Assembly (NCBI RefSeq): GCF_000744285.1
Contig: NZ_JQLQ01000002.1
Coordinates: 1,550,001-1,614,000, forward strand
DNA from: Carnobacterium pleistocenium FTR1
GTDB taxonomy: Bacteria; Bacillota; Bacilli; Lactobacillales; Carnobacteriaceae
DNA length: 64,000 bases
Direction of reading: 5' to 3'
Made by a program: the position numbers and the translations under genes. The notes beneath the pieces are model-generated. The model was given only the letters and a program-made list of their open reading frames with translations. It was not told where the DNA came from and did no database searches. This document shows positions 9,303 through 16,166 of the stretch, in pieces; the stretch's first letter is position 1, and each line of letters starts with the position of its first letter.

Positions 9303-9847
9303 TATCTAAGCCCCTTTCTTATATTGCTTTGTACATGTTTTTTAACGATTTCTCCTGAATCTTTTGTTCCTGATTTCAATGCTGGATATAACCAAGGTCT
9401 AGCCGGTTGTCCACTAGTTTTGTAGTATTCTTTTCCTTTGATCGTAATCTTAAACATTCCGTATAGAGCAGTTAGATCTTGATCAACAGAATCAACAGGG
9501 AAAAACCATGGTGTTTGAGTGTAAACAGGATGAATACCTTCAGGTAAATCCTTTTGAGAAGCTTCACCATTGGGTCCTGTACCAAACTCTCTAAAAACAC
9601 CAGTCTTTTTATCAGTCCATACATGGCCAGTGCTTTTACCTTTACCATCACTAGCGACTTCTGTTTTTATACTTCCTACTAATTCGCCGCTTCCGTGTTT
9701 CACACTTGAAGCAAGGTTGCTTTCTGCGTCTCCTTGAACCAACTCGACTAATTCTCCATTTGCTCCTTCAACTGCCTTAGAAATCAATTTAGGTACTGAT
9801 TTCATTTGCTGATTGAATTTACTTAGACCTCTAATCTCAACACCCAT
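9302..9847 (-). CDS. HK97 gp10-like neck/tail completion protein
   Basis: 181 residues with the HK97-gp10 pattern: EIRGLSKF near the N-terminus, a long helix (NGELVELVQGDAESNLA), a central VWTDKKTGVFREFGTG motif and a QPARPWLYPAL motif near residue 150. Members sit at the head-tail joint and help tail attachment. It lies four bases after the head-closure gene and overlaps the tail terminator start by one base, so the three genes are translationally linked. Confidence 0.85.
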   Translation of the reverse strand: MGVEIRGLSKFNQQMKSVPKLISKAVEGANGELVELVQGDAESNLASSVKHGSGELVGSIKTEVASDGKGKSTGHVWTDKKTGVFREFGTGPNGEASQKDLPEGIHPVYTQTPWFFPVDSVDQDLTALYGMFKITIKGKEYYKTSGQPARPWLYPALKSGTKDSGEIVKKHVQSNIRKGLR

Positions 9848-9851
9848 TACA

Positions 9852-10178
9852 TCAAATCCTTTTTAAAGTGATATTCAAATGCGTAGAAAATGGTTGAATG
9901 GATATCACTTCATAGTCAGGCTTTTCCTTTTTATCAACGTATAAACAGATACCATCTTTTTCTCGAATACCTACATTTCCTTGATACTTGCAAGCTTTAA
10001 CATAAGGAAGCTCTGAACCATAAAGAGTTGCAGCTATTTGACCACCTGCGCTTTGTATGTTCATCCTTACACCTATAGCTTCTTCAGGGTATCCTTTAAT
10101 AGAATTACCCTCATCATCTTCAAGTTCTTGCCATCGCTTTAAATAGACAGTAGAAAGGTCACGTTCTCTTAGTTTCAA
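9852..10178 (-). CDS. Head-closure (head-tail stopper) protein
   Basis: A 108-residue beta-rich protein in the head-closure position between the connector adaptor and the gp10-like gene. Segments RMNIQSAGG, GICLYVDKKEKPDYEVISI and LNITLKRI suggest a small beta-barrel as in SPP1 gp16-type stoppers. The start overlaps the upstream gene by four bases. Sequence evidence alone is modest; order is the main support. Confidence 0.65.
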   Translation of the reverse strand: MKLRERDLSTVYLKRWQELEDDEGNSIKGYPEEAIGVRMNIQSAGGQIAATLYGSELPYVKACKYQGNVGIREKDGICLYVDKKEKPDYEVISIQPFSTHLNITLKRI

Positions 10179-10510
10179 GAAAGTTTCCTCGCTCTCCCTA
10201 AACGATAGCTGTTTAATTGACTACGAATCTTTTTAGGGATGCCTTCTTCAAAAGATTGAGAGACACCACCTTCAGAACGGCCTGTCTCTCCTTCAACATC
10301 TCTTTGATTAAACCTTACTTTCGCTAAATCTCGTACACTGCTAGCCATTCCGATTACTAATTCTTCTCGGTTACAATAATTCAAAGCTTCTTGTTCAGCA
10401 TCGTTAAAATCATCTTTCAATAACACTGCTTCATCTGAATCTTTTTCAATTTCTTTGTAACGTCTCAACAGTATTTCAAACTGCTTAATTGAATCATATT
10501 TCTCAGCCAA
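10175..10510 (-). CDS. Head-tail connector adaptor (gp6/gp15-like)
   Basis: 111 residues, largely helical: a long N-terminal helix rich in Lys and Glu, the motif CNREELVIGMASSVRDLAKV, then EGETGRSEGGVSQSFEEGIP and a C-terminal helix. The SEGxxSxSF pattern is typical of phage DNA-packaging/head-tail adaptor proteins that form a ring under the portal. It precedes the head-closure gene, overlapping it by four bases. Confidence 0.75.
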   Translation of the reverse strand: MAEKYDSIKQFEILLRRYKEIEKDSDEAVLLKDDFNDAEQEALNYCNREELVIGMASSVRDLAKVRFNQRDVEGETGRSEGGVSQSFEEGIPKKIRSQLNSYRLGRARKLS

Positions 10511-10521
10511 TAGGACCGCTC

Positions 10522-10839
10522 CTATTCTTCATCTACCTTAGCAAGTGCTAATAGATCATCTTTTTTGGCATCCTCTTCAAAAGCAATACCTTGTTTGCTT
10601 AGATAAAGTTTTAATTCATCTTTTGTGTATTTACTGAGAGGTTTATCTTCTTCTGGTTCTTTTGTAGCATCATCAATGATAAATGGAACCTTAGAATTGT
10701 TTTTGTTTGTAGAAAGTACTTCTAACCATTCTTTTGTTAATTCTGTTTTGCTGTCTTTGTGAGGAAACACATCATTTTCCTTATACACACGATCATTATC
10801 ATTGTGATCAACAAATGCATTTATAACTTTATAACCCAT
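10522..10839 (-). CDS. Phage protein with C-terminal HeH/LEM-like domain
   Basis: 105 residues. The N-terminal half is a small beta domain (YKVINAFVDHNDNDRVYKENDVF). The last ~40 residues (LSKYTKDELKLYLSKQGI, then KKDDLLALAK) have the helix-extended-loop-helix pattern of HeH/LEM or SAP-like motifs, often found in small head proteins or linked to nucleic acid or protein binding. It is followed in the operon order capsid - 85 aa - this gene - connector. The C-terminus is paralogous to that of the neighbouring gene at 10855-11112. Function is unknown. Confidence 0.65.
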   Translation of the reverse strand: MGYKVINAFVDHNDNDRVYKENDVFPHKDSKTELTKEWLEVLSTNKNNSKVPFIIDDATKEPEEDKPLSKYTKDELKLYLSKQGIAFEEDAKKDDLLALAKVDEE

Positions 10840-10854
10840 GTATTACCAACCTTT

Positions 10855-11112
10855 CTATTTAATAGATTCTAATAACGAAAGCAAATCGTTCTTAGTTGCT
10901 GCAGCTTCATATTCAATTCCTTTTTCATCAAGTAAGACCTGCAATTCTTCTTTTTTCATTTTACTTAAATCAGTTTGATCAATAGCTGATTCTTTTTTAA
11001 CAATAGAAAAAAGAGAATCGTTATGATCCTCTTTCTTAATTTCTAATTCTTTTCCAACTTCATAACGTTCCCCTTCATGAAATACTGCAACATCTTTAAC
11101 TTTAACAATCAT
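10855..11112 (-). CDS. Phage protein with C-terminal HeH/LEM-like domain, paralogue
   Basis: 85 residues, directly after the major capsid gene. The N-terminal ~35 residues (DVAVFHEGERYEVGKELEIKKED) resemble the start of the next gene's product in layout. The C-terminus (LSKMKKEELQVLLDEKGI, then KNDLLSLLE) aligns with the C-terminus of the protein at 10522-10839. The pair probably arose by tandem duplication. A plausible role is a capsid accessory or head-completion factor; this is inference from position only. Confidence 0.65.
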   Translation of the reverse strand: MIVKVKDVAVFHEGERYEVGKELEIKKEDHNDSLFSIVKKESAIDQTDLSKMKKEELQVLLDEKGIEYEAAATKNDLLSLLESIK

Positions 11113-11131
11113 GTTCGTTTCCTCCTTTTAG

Positions 11132-12208
11132 TTAAGCAATTGGTTGAGCTTGGAATACTTCATCTGCAGCTGCAAATGATGGTAATGCAACGGTAACAGC
11201 CTTTTCCCATGTAGATACTGGGTCAGCGCCTTCTTCATAAACAGCAGTAAAGACATTTTCAACCATGCTAGTATCAATTGAAGGATCACGAGACAAACGA
11301 ATTTCTTCTGCTGTAGGACCGTAAATAGTTTCACCAAGTAAGTCGTCATTGAACATAACGAACTTGTTCTCAGGGAAGTAACGAACTTTTGTGTAAGTAC
11401 CATCTTTGTTTTGTTTACGGTATTTTTCATCATAGGTACGAATAACTGGCATACCATTAGATTGCATAAATGAGTCTAATTCGGCACGAGTTAACACTTT
11501 ACCAGTATCACTACCAAACACAGAAGCTTTTACTTGAGGATGACGTAACAAAGCATTCAAGATTTTTTTAGATGTTAATACACGAGTTGGAGTAGTATCC
11601 ATTGCCTCAGACCAACGATCAATATCCTCAAGCGGTTTAGCTAAAGGATCTGTCCACATGCTTGTACCAGTTAATGCTTCTTTATGATCAGCAGGAACAT
11701 TGTAATCAACAGTTGCATTCAATCCGTTTTCATTAAGTGTAATTTTGCCATTGGCCAATACTTCCATACGCATTAATTCAGTACGAGCATTAACCCCACG
11801 TACCAATACGTCAATGTCGTTGTACACTTGACTCATAAGATATTGTTGTTCTGCTGGAGTACGCGGATTTTCCAAAGCAATGATATCTTTTTCTTTTAAT
11901 TGCATTTTACGTTTAATCAATGCCAATTCTAGGGTTGCCTTAGAAGCTTGACGAGAACCAATTTCAGATTCAGTGTCAAATGCATGAACAGAAGCAATGA
12001 TTGGTGAACTTCCACCACCTGTGATCTGTTCTAATTCTAAGCTTTGTGTTTTACGAGCAGGAAATAATGTTTCACCTAATAAAACTGGTAACTCACGATT
12101 TCTTGTGTAATCTAATACTTCACGTTGGTTAAATAAATCTAAAATACTTGTTGCAGCAAAGCGTTGTAAATTAATTTGATAAAATCGGTTTTTCTTCATA
12201 TTTTTCAT
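11132..12208 (-). CDS. Major capsid protein, phage E family, with QRFA motif
   Basis: About 358 residues of the major capsid protein E family (HK97-like fold). Seen: SILDLFNQREVLDYTRNRE after the leader, then GETLFPARKTQSLELEQI, IASVHAFDTESEIG, KRKMQLKEKDII and a C-terminal domain with WEKAVTVALPSFA. The leader INLQRFAAT lies about 10-17 residues from the start and resembles the Prp cleavage motif of ribosomal L27. Candidate starts are ATG at 12208 and ATG at 12199, with GGAGG about 2 and 11 bases upstream; a TTG at 12220 is unlikely. The order scaffold, decoration, capsid is standard. Confidence 0.92.
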   Translation of the reverse strand: MKNMKKNRFYQINLQRFAATSILDLFNQREVLDYTRNRELPVLLGETLFPARKTQSLELEQITGGGSSPIIASVHAFDTESEIGSRQASKATLELALIKRKMQLKEKDIIALENPRTPAEQQYLMSQVYNDIDVLVRGVNARTELMRMEVLANGKITLNENGLNATVDYNVPADHKEALTGTSMWTDPLAKPLEDIDRWSEAMDTTPTRVLTSKKILNALLRHPQVKASVFGSDTGKVLTRAELDSFMQSNGMPVIRTYDEKYRKQNKDGTYTKVRYFPENKFVMFNDDLLGETIYGPTAEEIRLSRDPSIDTSMVENVFTAVYEEGADPVSTWEKAVTVALPSFAAADEVFQAQPIA

Positions 12209-12227
12209 TTCCTCCTTCAATCCGTCT

Positions 12228-12545
12228 TTAACGGTATTTGATTTCTTTCATAGCTGTTTTTGCTTCTGTAGATGGTTCAACTGGTAACCGTTCAGCAATT
12301 ACATATCCTTCTACGATAACTCCTACTGGTTGAGGTCCATCAGTTACATCAACTGGATTAATCGTGATACCTATTGCTGTTGCGTCGTTTGCTGGGAAGA
12401 TACTTCCAGCAGGCAATACTTTACGTCCATCTGCTCCTGCAGTTTCTACCATGCTTGTTTCTGCTTGATTAGTGAAGCTGATAAAATGGGCACTTCCTAA
12501 AAAGTTAATTTCTTCTACTGTTTCTTTTTTTCCTACATAGACCAT
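12228..12545 (-). CDS. Capsid decoration / head fibre-like protein
   Basis: 105 residues between scaffold and major capsid, the usual place for a decoration protein. The sequence is beta-rich with AGSIFPANDATAIGITINP and GPQPVGVIVEGYVIAERLP, a pattern shared by capsid decoration and head fibre proteins with a control-of-plateau (gpD-like) beta-tulip. No transmembrane or catalytic motif. The function is inferred from position and composition. Confidence 0.65.
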   Translation of the reverse strand: MVYVGKKETVEEINFLGSAHFISFTNQAETSMVETAGADGRKVLPAGSIFPANDATAIGITINPVDVTDGPQPVGVIVEGYVIAERLPVEPSTEAKTAMKEIKYR

Positions 12546-12562
12546 TATTTATTTCCTCCTTC

Positions 12563-13246
12563 TTAATCCCAAAGTGATTTAGCTGCTGGTTTTGTTTGTT
12601 CATTCAATTGTTTGGCCATCGTTTCTCCAACACTTAACTTAGCTGAACTTCCACCCGAACCAGGAATTTCAGCTGACTGAGCTAAACGTTTGTTTACACC
12701 ATCTTCAACTGATTTACGGAAAGATTTTTCAATCGCATCAATAGAAGCATTACAAGATTCACCATCAGTAAAGACTACAACGTCAATTAGTTCTTTTGGT
12801 AGTTCTTTTTCAGCTAGTTTTTCTAATGATTGAGCACGTAATTCACGACGAGTGATATCTGCTTCACGCTTGCTGATTTCATCAAGTCGTTCTTGTTCTT
12901 TATGTTGTGCTTTTTGTTCAGCAGTCATCTCGGCCATCTTTTCAGCTTCCGTTTTAGCTGCTTCAATTTTAGTTTGTGTTTCTTTTTCCCAGTTAGATTT
13001 GGCTGTTTCTATTGCTTTAGCTGTACGTTTATCAAAGTAACTATCACGTTCAGATTCTGAAGAAAATGATAAAGATTCGCCACCGCCTGCACCATTAGAT
13101 CCCGGATTACCTCCGCCTAATTCTCCTGTACCGCCATCGCCACCTGGGTCTGCTCCTGCATCGTCACCTTCAGCGAATAGTTGGAGTTTTAAAGGCATCA
13201 AATTTTTGCTGTTTAATAGACTTTCTTTTAATGATATTTTTTGCAT
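12563..13246 (-). CDS. Capsid scaffold protein with QLFA motif
   Basis: About 227 residues. The start is the ATG at about 13246, with GGAGAG upstream; an in-frame GTG further up (13327) would add a Cys/Trp-rich stretch without a ribosome site. After the leader (MPLKLQLFAEGDD, residues ~17-29) comes a Gly/Asp-rich linker, then a long Lys/Glu/Ala coiled coil (about residues 60-150), then a basic-helical C-terminus. Acidic start, coiled coil and placement before the capsid gene are typical of scaffolds that guide procapsid assembly. The LKLQLFA leader resembles the Prp target in ribosomal L27. Confidence 0.88.
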   Translation of the reverse strand: MQKISLKESLLNSKNLMPLKLQLFAEGDDAGADPGGDGGTGELGGGNPGSNGAGGGESLSFSSESERDSYFDKRTAKAIETAKSNWEKETQTKIEAAKTEAEKMAEMTAEQKAQHKEQERLDEISKREADITRRELRAQSLEKLAEKELPKELIDVVVFTDGESCNASIDAIEKSFRKSVEDGVNKRLAQSAEIPGSGGSSAKLSVGETMAKQLNEQTKPAAKSLWD

Positions 13247-13460
13247 TGTAATTCTCTCCTTTTTAGCCCATGAACATTTACCCTCACACCAACTACTCAC
13301 GCCCCATGAACACCCTAAGGCCCACACACACCGTATTTCATTTTCAGATATAAGTTATTAAACACTCACACACTTTTGTTTTCTTATTGTTCTTTATAGC
13401 GTCCGCAACAAGAAAAAGGACAATAAAAATAGCCGTTACCATTTTGGTAGCGACTTAAAT
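13247..13460. other. Non-coding leader between scaffold and small membrane gene
   Basis: About 210 bases with no convincing gene. The part at about 13264-13333 is GC-richer than its surroundings and holds the 10-base word CCCATGAACA twice, 36 bases apart. The part at 13360-13460 is AT-rich. No terminator or strong promoter was recognised. Confidence 0.4.
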
Positions 13461-13610
13461 TTAAAATAATAACGTTCCTAACAAAGCAACAAGTCCAAAA
13501 CAAACAATTATAACCATTCCTGAACGCAACTGTTCATTTTCTCTTTCACCAATTACACCAAACATTGCAATAAAAGTTATTAATGCAATGAACAACCTTA
13601 CAAATATCAT
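13461..13610 (-). CDS. Small two-helix membrane protein
   Basis: A 49-residue open frame with ATG at 13610 and an AGAGGTGAT ribosome site. The N-terminal half (LFIALITFIAMFGVI) and the C-terminal half (GMVIIVCFGLVALLGTLLF) are both hydrophobic enough to span the membrane, separated by a charged loop (GERENEQLRSG). It directly follows the 69-residue gene. Its function is unknown; a role in lysis timing or exclusion is possible but not supported by a motif. Confidence 0.55.
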   Translation of the reverse strand: MIFVRLFIALITFIAMFGVIGERENEQLRSGMVIIVCFGLVALLGTLLF

Positions 13611-13820
13611 TTAATCACCTCTCAGTAATTGTAGATTTGGCTTTCCATCTATGTCTTTGTCAATCTGGTTATAAAAAGAATCATATGATTCAATAACTTT
13701 TAATTCCATTACTGAAGGGTTCGCTTTATACCTCAAATAACCCACTATGTCAGACATGTCCTGGATAAAATCAGACATTGGCTCAATGTCGGTTACGGAT
13801 ATTTCAATTACACAGTCCAT
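13611..13820 (-). CDS. Small acidic phage protein of unknown function
   Basis: 69 residues, no recognised family. It starts with a short beta strand (DCVIEISVTDIEP) and continues as an acidic helical segment (MSDFIQDMSDIVGYLRY). It sits between the minor head protein (gap of 9 bases) and the small membrane gene, and has a GGAGGC ribosome site. Consistently spaced in the late operon, so likely expressed, but no role can be assigned. Confidence 0.55.
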   Translation of the reverse strand: MDCVIEISVTDIEPMSDFIQDMSDIVGYLRYKANPSVMELKVIESYDSFYNQIDKDIDGKPNLQLLRGD

Positions 13821-13829
13821 AACAGCCTC

Positions 13830-15209
13830 CTAACCAGTTTTCTTGAATAATTGCAGGTATTTCTTTTTAAGCTCCTCATATTTAACAGAATCTGAATACT
13901 TAATATCCTGGAATTCATCTAATGTCTTAGGTAAGTCCTCAACATTTAATGCTTTCTTATAACGGTTAAACTGCTCTAAATCAGCATTAAAGTTCTTAAC
14001 TTTCTTTCTGACAATCTGTAAATCCTCTTTACCATGCTTATCAATTAGCATCTGTTCCCATTTCTTGTAGGAGTCAGCATGCGATATTTCAAAGCGTTCA
14101 CCAGTAATTGGATCGTTAGCAATTCGTTTAGCACTTAAAGTTCGTTCATTGAACCAAGCTTTCACAACTGATCTACACCAAGGATGAAATGGAGGATAAT
14201 TGATATTTACCTTTGCTTCAGATACTTTATACTTCTTGCCATCTTGCTCATGGCATATCTTAGAAGTTCTTAAGTCTAAAGTAGCCACAATGACATAATA
14301 CTCAACGCCTTGTGCTATCCATCCTTTAAGTTTCCCTTGACCAGCCATGTAATTAGCTTCCGTTCTGATTAAACGTCTAGCTACTCCTCTAGAAACATCA
14401 AAAGCCGTTTGGATTTCTTTGACCATGTCTCTTTCTGACATACCAGTCATCGCTTCAACAGTGAAGAGTTCTTCTAATTTCTTAGCTAATAAATCTGTAT
14501 CATCCCAAATACGCTTTGAGTAGTTAGATCCCTGCCATCTCGTATCAAGAACGTTTCGAACTTGCTTAGTAGACATTTCTTTAAACTTTGGAATAACTTC
14601 ATCTCTTTGAATCTCAATACGTTTAACTGATTTGCCATTTTTCGTATCAGCAATCTCAATAAACGTTTTGTCATCTTCGAATACATAAGTCGGATATTTG
14701 CCATCATCGTACAACCGTAAAGCTGATTCAGACTTTCCTATGATCGCTTCAGCACTCGCTTGATTGTAGGCTTCTTTGATTACATCGATATAATAATCAG
14801 TGGACCGACTAAGTTGCACATCTGCCACTTGTTTTGATACCAGGTAAGACTTTGCCTTTAAGTCTTCTAGACGAGTGATACGGCTCTTTACGGCCATGCC
14901 GGTTAAATAGTTTTGGGCTTGCTTCTTTATATCAACATCTTTAACTGTCTTAACTATTGTTTGCAGATCAATAATATTATTTGGATTAACGGACATATTA
15001 AGAACTTTCTTGACTTCATCTTTTGATAATTCTGATTTTGTAAGGTATCGTCTATATATCTTTTTGACTTCATCCGATAAATAAGACTGAGCTTTTTGAT
15101 AAGACTTCATTACCTTACTTTCAACTGCATTCAATTCTTCGTGGACCTTTATGTCTTGATCAATAGCTCGTCTATCCCAGTAAGGTAGCTTCTTTTTCTT
15201 CTTTGCCAT
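13830..15209 (-). CDS. Minor head protein, SPP1 gp7 / Mu gpF family
   Basis: 459 residues. The N-terminal half is helical; the C-terminal half carries the head-morphogenesis signature: RRLIRTEANYMAGQGKL, a helix, DLRTSKICHEQDGKKY and the conserved NINYPPFHPWCRSVVKAW near residues 330-350. Proteins of this family bind the portal and are packaged in small copy number; in SPP1 gp7 affects DNA ejection. It lies after the portal block, separated from it by a small gene, the Prp protease and a YbjQ-like gene with its own terminator. Confidence 0.88.
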   Translation of the reverse strand: MAKKKKKLPYWDRRAIDQDIKVHEELNAVESKVMKSYQKAQSYLSDEVKKIYRRYLTKSELSKDEVKKVLNMSVNPNNIIDLQTIVKTVKDVDIKKQAQNYLTGMAVKSRITRLEDLKAKSYLVSKQVADVQLSRSTDYYIDVIKEAYNQASAEAIIGKSESALRLYDDGKYPTYVFEDDKTFIEIADTKNGKSVKRIEIQRDEVIPKFKEMSTKQVRNVLDTRWQGSNYSKRIWDDTDLLAKKLEELFTVEAMTGMSERDMVKEIQTAFDVSRGVARRLIRTEANYMAGQGKLKGWIAQGVEYYVIVATLDLRTSKICHEQDGKKYKVSEAKVNINYPPFHPWCRSVVKAWFNERTLSAKRIANDPITGERFEISHADSYKKWEQMLIDKHGKEDLQIVRKKVKNFNADLEQFNRYKKALNVEDLPKTLDEFQDIKYSDSVKYEELKKKYLQLFKKTG

Positions 15210-15237
15210 TCACTCACTATCCTTTCTGGGTAAAATA

Positions 15238-15261
15238 AAAAGACCTGGTTAGAGGTCTTTT
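15238..15261 (-). terminator. Terminator of the YbjQ-like gene
   Basis: Minus-strand stem AAAAGACCT / AGGTCTTTT (9 bp) with a 6-base loop, followed by TATTTT. It overlaps the stop of the gene at 15260-15529 and ends a small unit inside the head operon. The plus strand also shows a short T-run, so it could act in both directions. Confidence 0.65.
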
Positions 15262-15529
15262 AATTAACTAATCTTACTGCTGTTCCTGTAACAAATATCC
15301 CAGCATATGTTCGTTTGCTGTCTAGCAGCATCTGTGGTTCATAGTTTAGATTAATTACACCATCTGCTCCTAAACCCGTAACGAGCTGAGTTAAAGAAAC
15401 ATTCACATTTTTAAATGATTCATTGTAATTTGCTTGCTTAAAAAATCCAGACTCACTTTGACTATGAGTCATTATAACATCAATTATTTCATACTTTTCT
15501 TTAATATCTCCCGTTGAAAAAAACATCAT
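15260..15529 (-). CDS. YbjQ/UPF0145-like small protein
   Basis: 89 residues resembling the UPF0145/YbjQ family: a conserved core LVTGLGADGVINLNYEP followed by a C-terminal GIFVTGTAVRL strand. UPF0145 proteins are small pentameric or decameric beta-alpha proteins of unknown function, and are not normal head components. The gene has a terminator at its 3' end and a TATAAT-like box upstream, so it looks like a moron inserted in the head operon. Its place after the Prp protease may be coincidental. Confidence 0.6.
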   Translation of the reverse strand: MMFFSTGDIKEKYEIIDVIMTHSQSESGFFKQANYNESFKNVNVSLTQLVTGLGADGVINLNYEPQMLLDSKRTYAGIFVTGTAVRLVN

Positions 15530-15548
15530 TTAACCTCCCTTTTTCTAA

Positions 15549-15569
15549 ATTATATCTTTAATAGATATA
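15549..15569 (-). promoter_or_regulatory. Possible promoter and inverted repeat before the YbjQ-like gene
   Basis: A TATAAT box on the minus strand (15549-15554) lies about 12 bases before a GGGAGG ribosome site of the YbjQ-like gene. It overlaps a perfect 7-bp inverted repeat, TATATCT / AGATATA (15551-15569). A -35 box is weak, so activity is uncertain; the repeat could be an operator or a weak hairpin. Confidence 0.35.
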
Positions 15570-15582
15570 AAAAGAAATAAAG

Positions 15583-15894
15583 TTATTTAATTTCAACTTC
15601 AATGTTTTCAGGATACTCTTCTTGTATCCCTTCCAACGAAAGCAGCATCGAGTTTAAAAGAACATTACTATAAGCGGTTGGTTCTTTAATATTCACTTTT
15701 GTGAATCCATGGCTGACTGATGTTTCAAAAGTCGCATCAGTTAACACTTCCAATCCATTTACTGTTCCAACAACTAGTGCAGAAACAGCAGAACAGACAA
15801 CATCACGTCCAGAAGGAGCATAACCCGCGTGTCCTTCTACTTTGAACGAAGTTATCTTATCTTCTTTGTCTTTATGAAATACGGCCTGAATCAT
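15583..15894 (-). CDS. Phage-encoded Prp-family cysteine protease
   Basis: 103 residues matching the ribosomal-processing cysteine protease Prp family over its full length: IQAVFHKDKEDKITSFKVEGHAGYAPSG and RDVVCSAVSALVVGTVNGLE. The His of GHAGY and the Cys of DVVCSAVS are the family's catalytic pair. Host Prp cleaves the N-terminal leader (...NLQFFA) of ribosomal protein L27, and in staphylococcal phage 80alpha removes similar leaders from capsid and scaffold (literature knowledge). Here the gene lies inside the head operon, and three structural proteins in the same operon carry LQxFA-type leaders. It overlaps the upstream 98-codon frame by four bases. Confidence 0.88.
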   Translation of the reverse strand: MIQAVFHKDKEDKITSFKVEGHAGYAPSGRDVVCSAVSALVVGTVNGLEVLTDATFETSVSHGFTKVNIKEPTAYSNVLLNSMLLSLEGIQEEYPENIEVEIK

Positions 15895-16166
15895 TCCAAC
15901 ACCTTCTCGTACATAGATTCAAATAAAGTGCCTTTCACAACGTTGTAACCTTCTTCAGTCTTAACAATGTAATCGCCAATAGAGGCTTTCTTTGTTCCAT
16001 CGAGCGCTTGAACATAAATACCTTTAGACTCTATCTCATCTATGAATTTATCAAACTCTTCAGCATTTAAAGGTTCACTACCAACGAATACCATTACTTC
16101 ATTGATATTTTGGCTTTGAATTTGAATAGCATCAATTGTTACCTTTTTAATCTTCTGGTACTTCAT
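15891..16166 (-). CDS. Small phage protein, unknown function
   Basis: 91 residues when started at the ATG at 16166, which has an AGGAGGAC ribosome site; an upstream in-frame start would add residues without one. The start lies inside the portal reading frame (stop at 16147), and the stop overlaps the Prp start by four bases. The C-terminal pattern SIGDYIVKTEEGYNVVKGTLFESMYE resembles a small phage family with a PGDWIV...KGEFYPV...FEKTYE end. Function unknown. Confidence 0.6.
   Translation of the reverse strand: MKYQKIKKVTIDAIQIQSQNINEVMVFVGSEPLNAEEFDKFIDEIESKGIYVQALDGTKKASIGDYIVKTEEGYNVVKGTLFESMYEKVLE

Noticed and set aside
11128-11457. Second minus-strand frame inside the major capsid gene
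   Set aside because: Wholly contained in the capsid gene in another frame, with no separate ribosome site or motif.
13247-13327. N-terminal extension of the scaffold from a GTG
   Set aside because: No ribosome site; Cys/Trp-rich peptide unlike scaffolds; a good ATG with GGAGAG follows.
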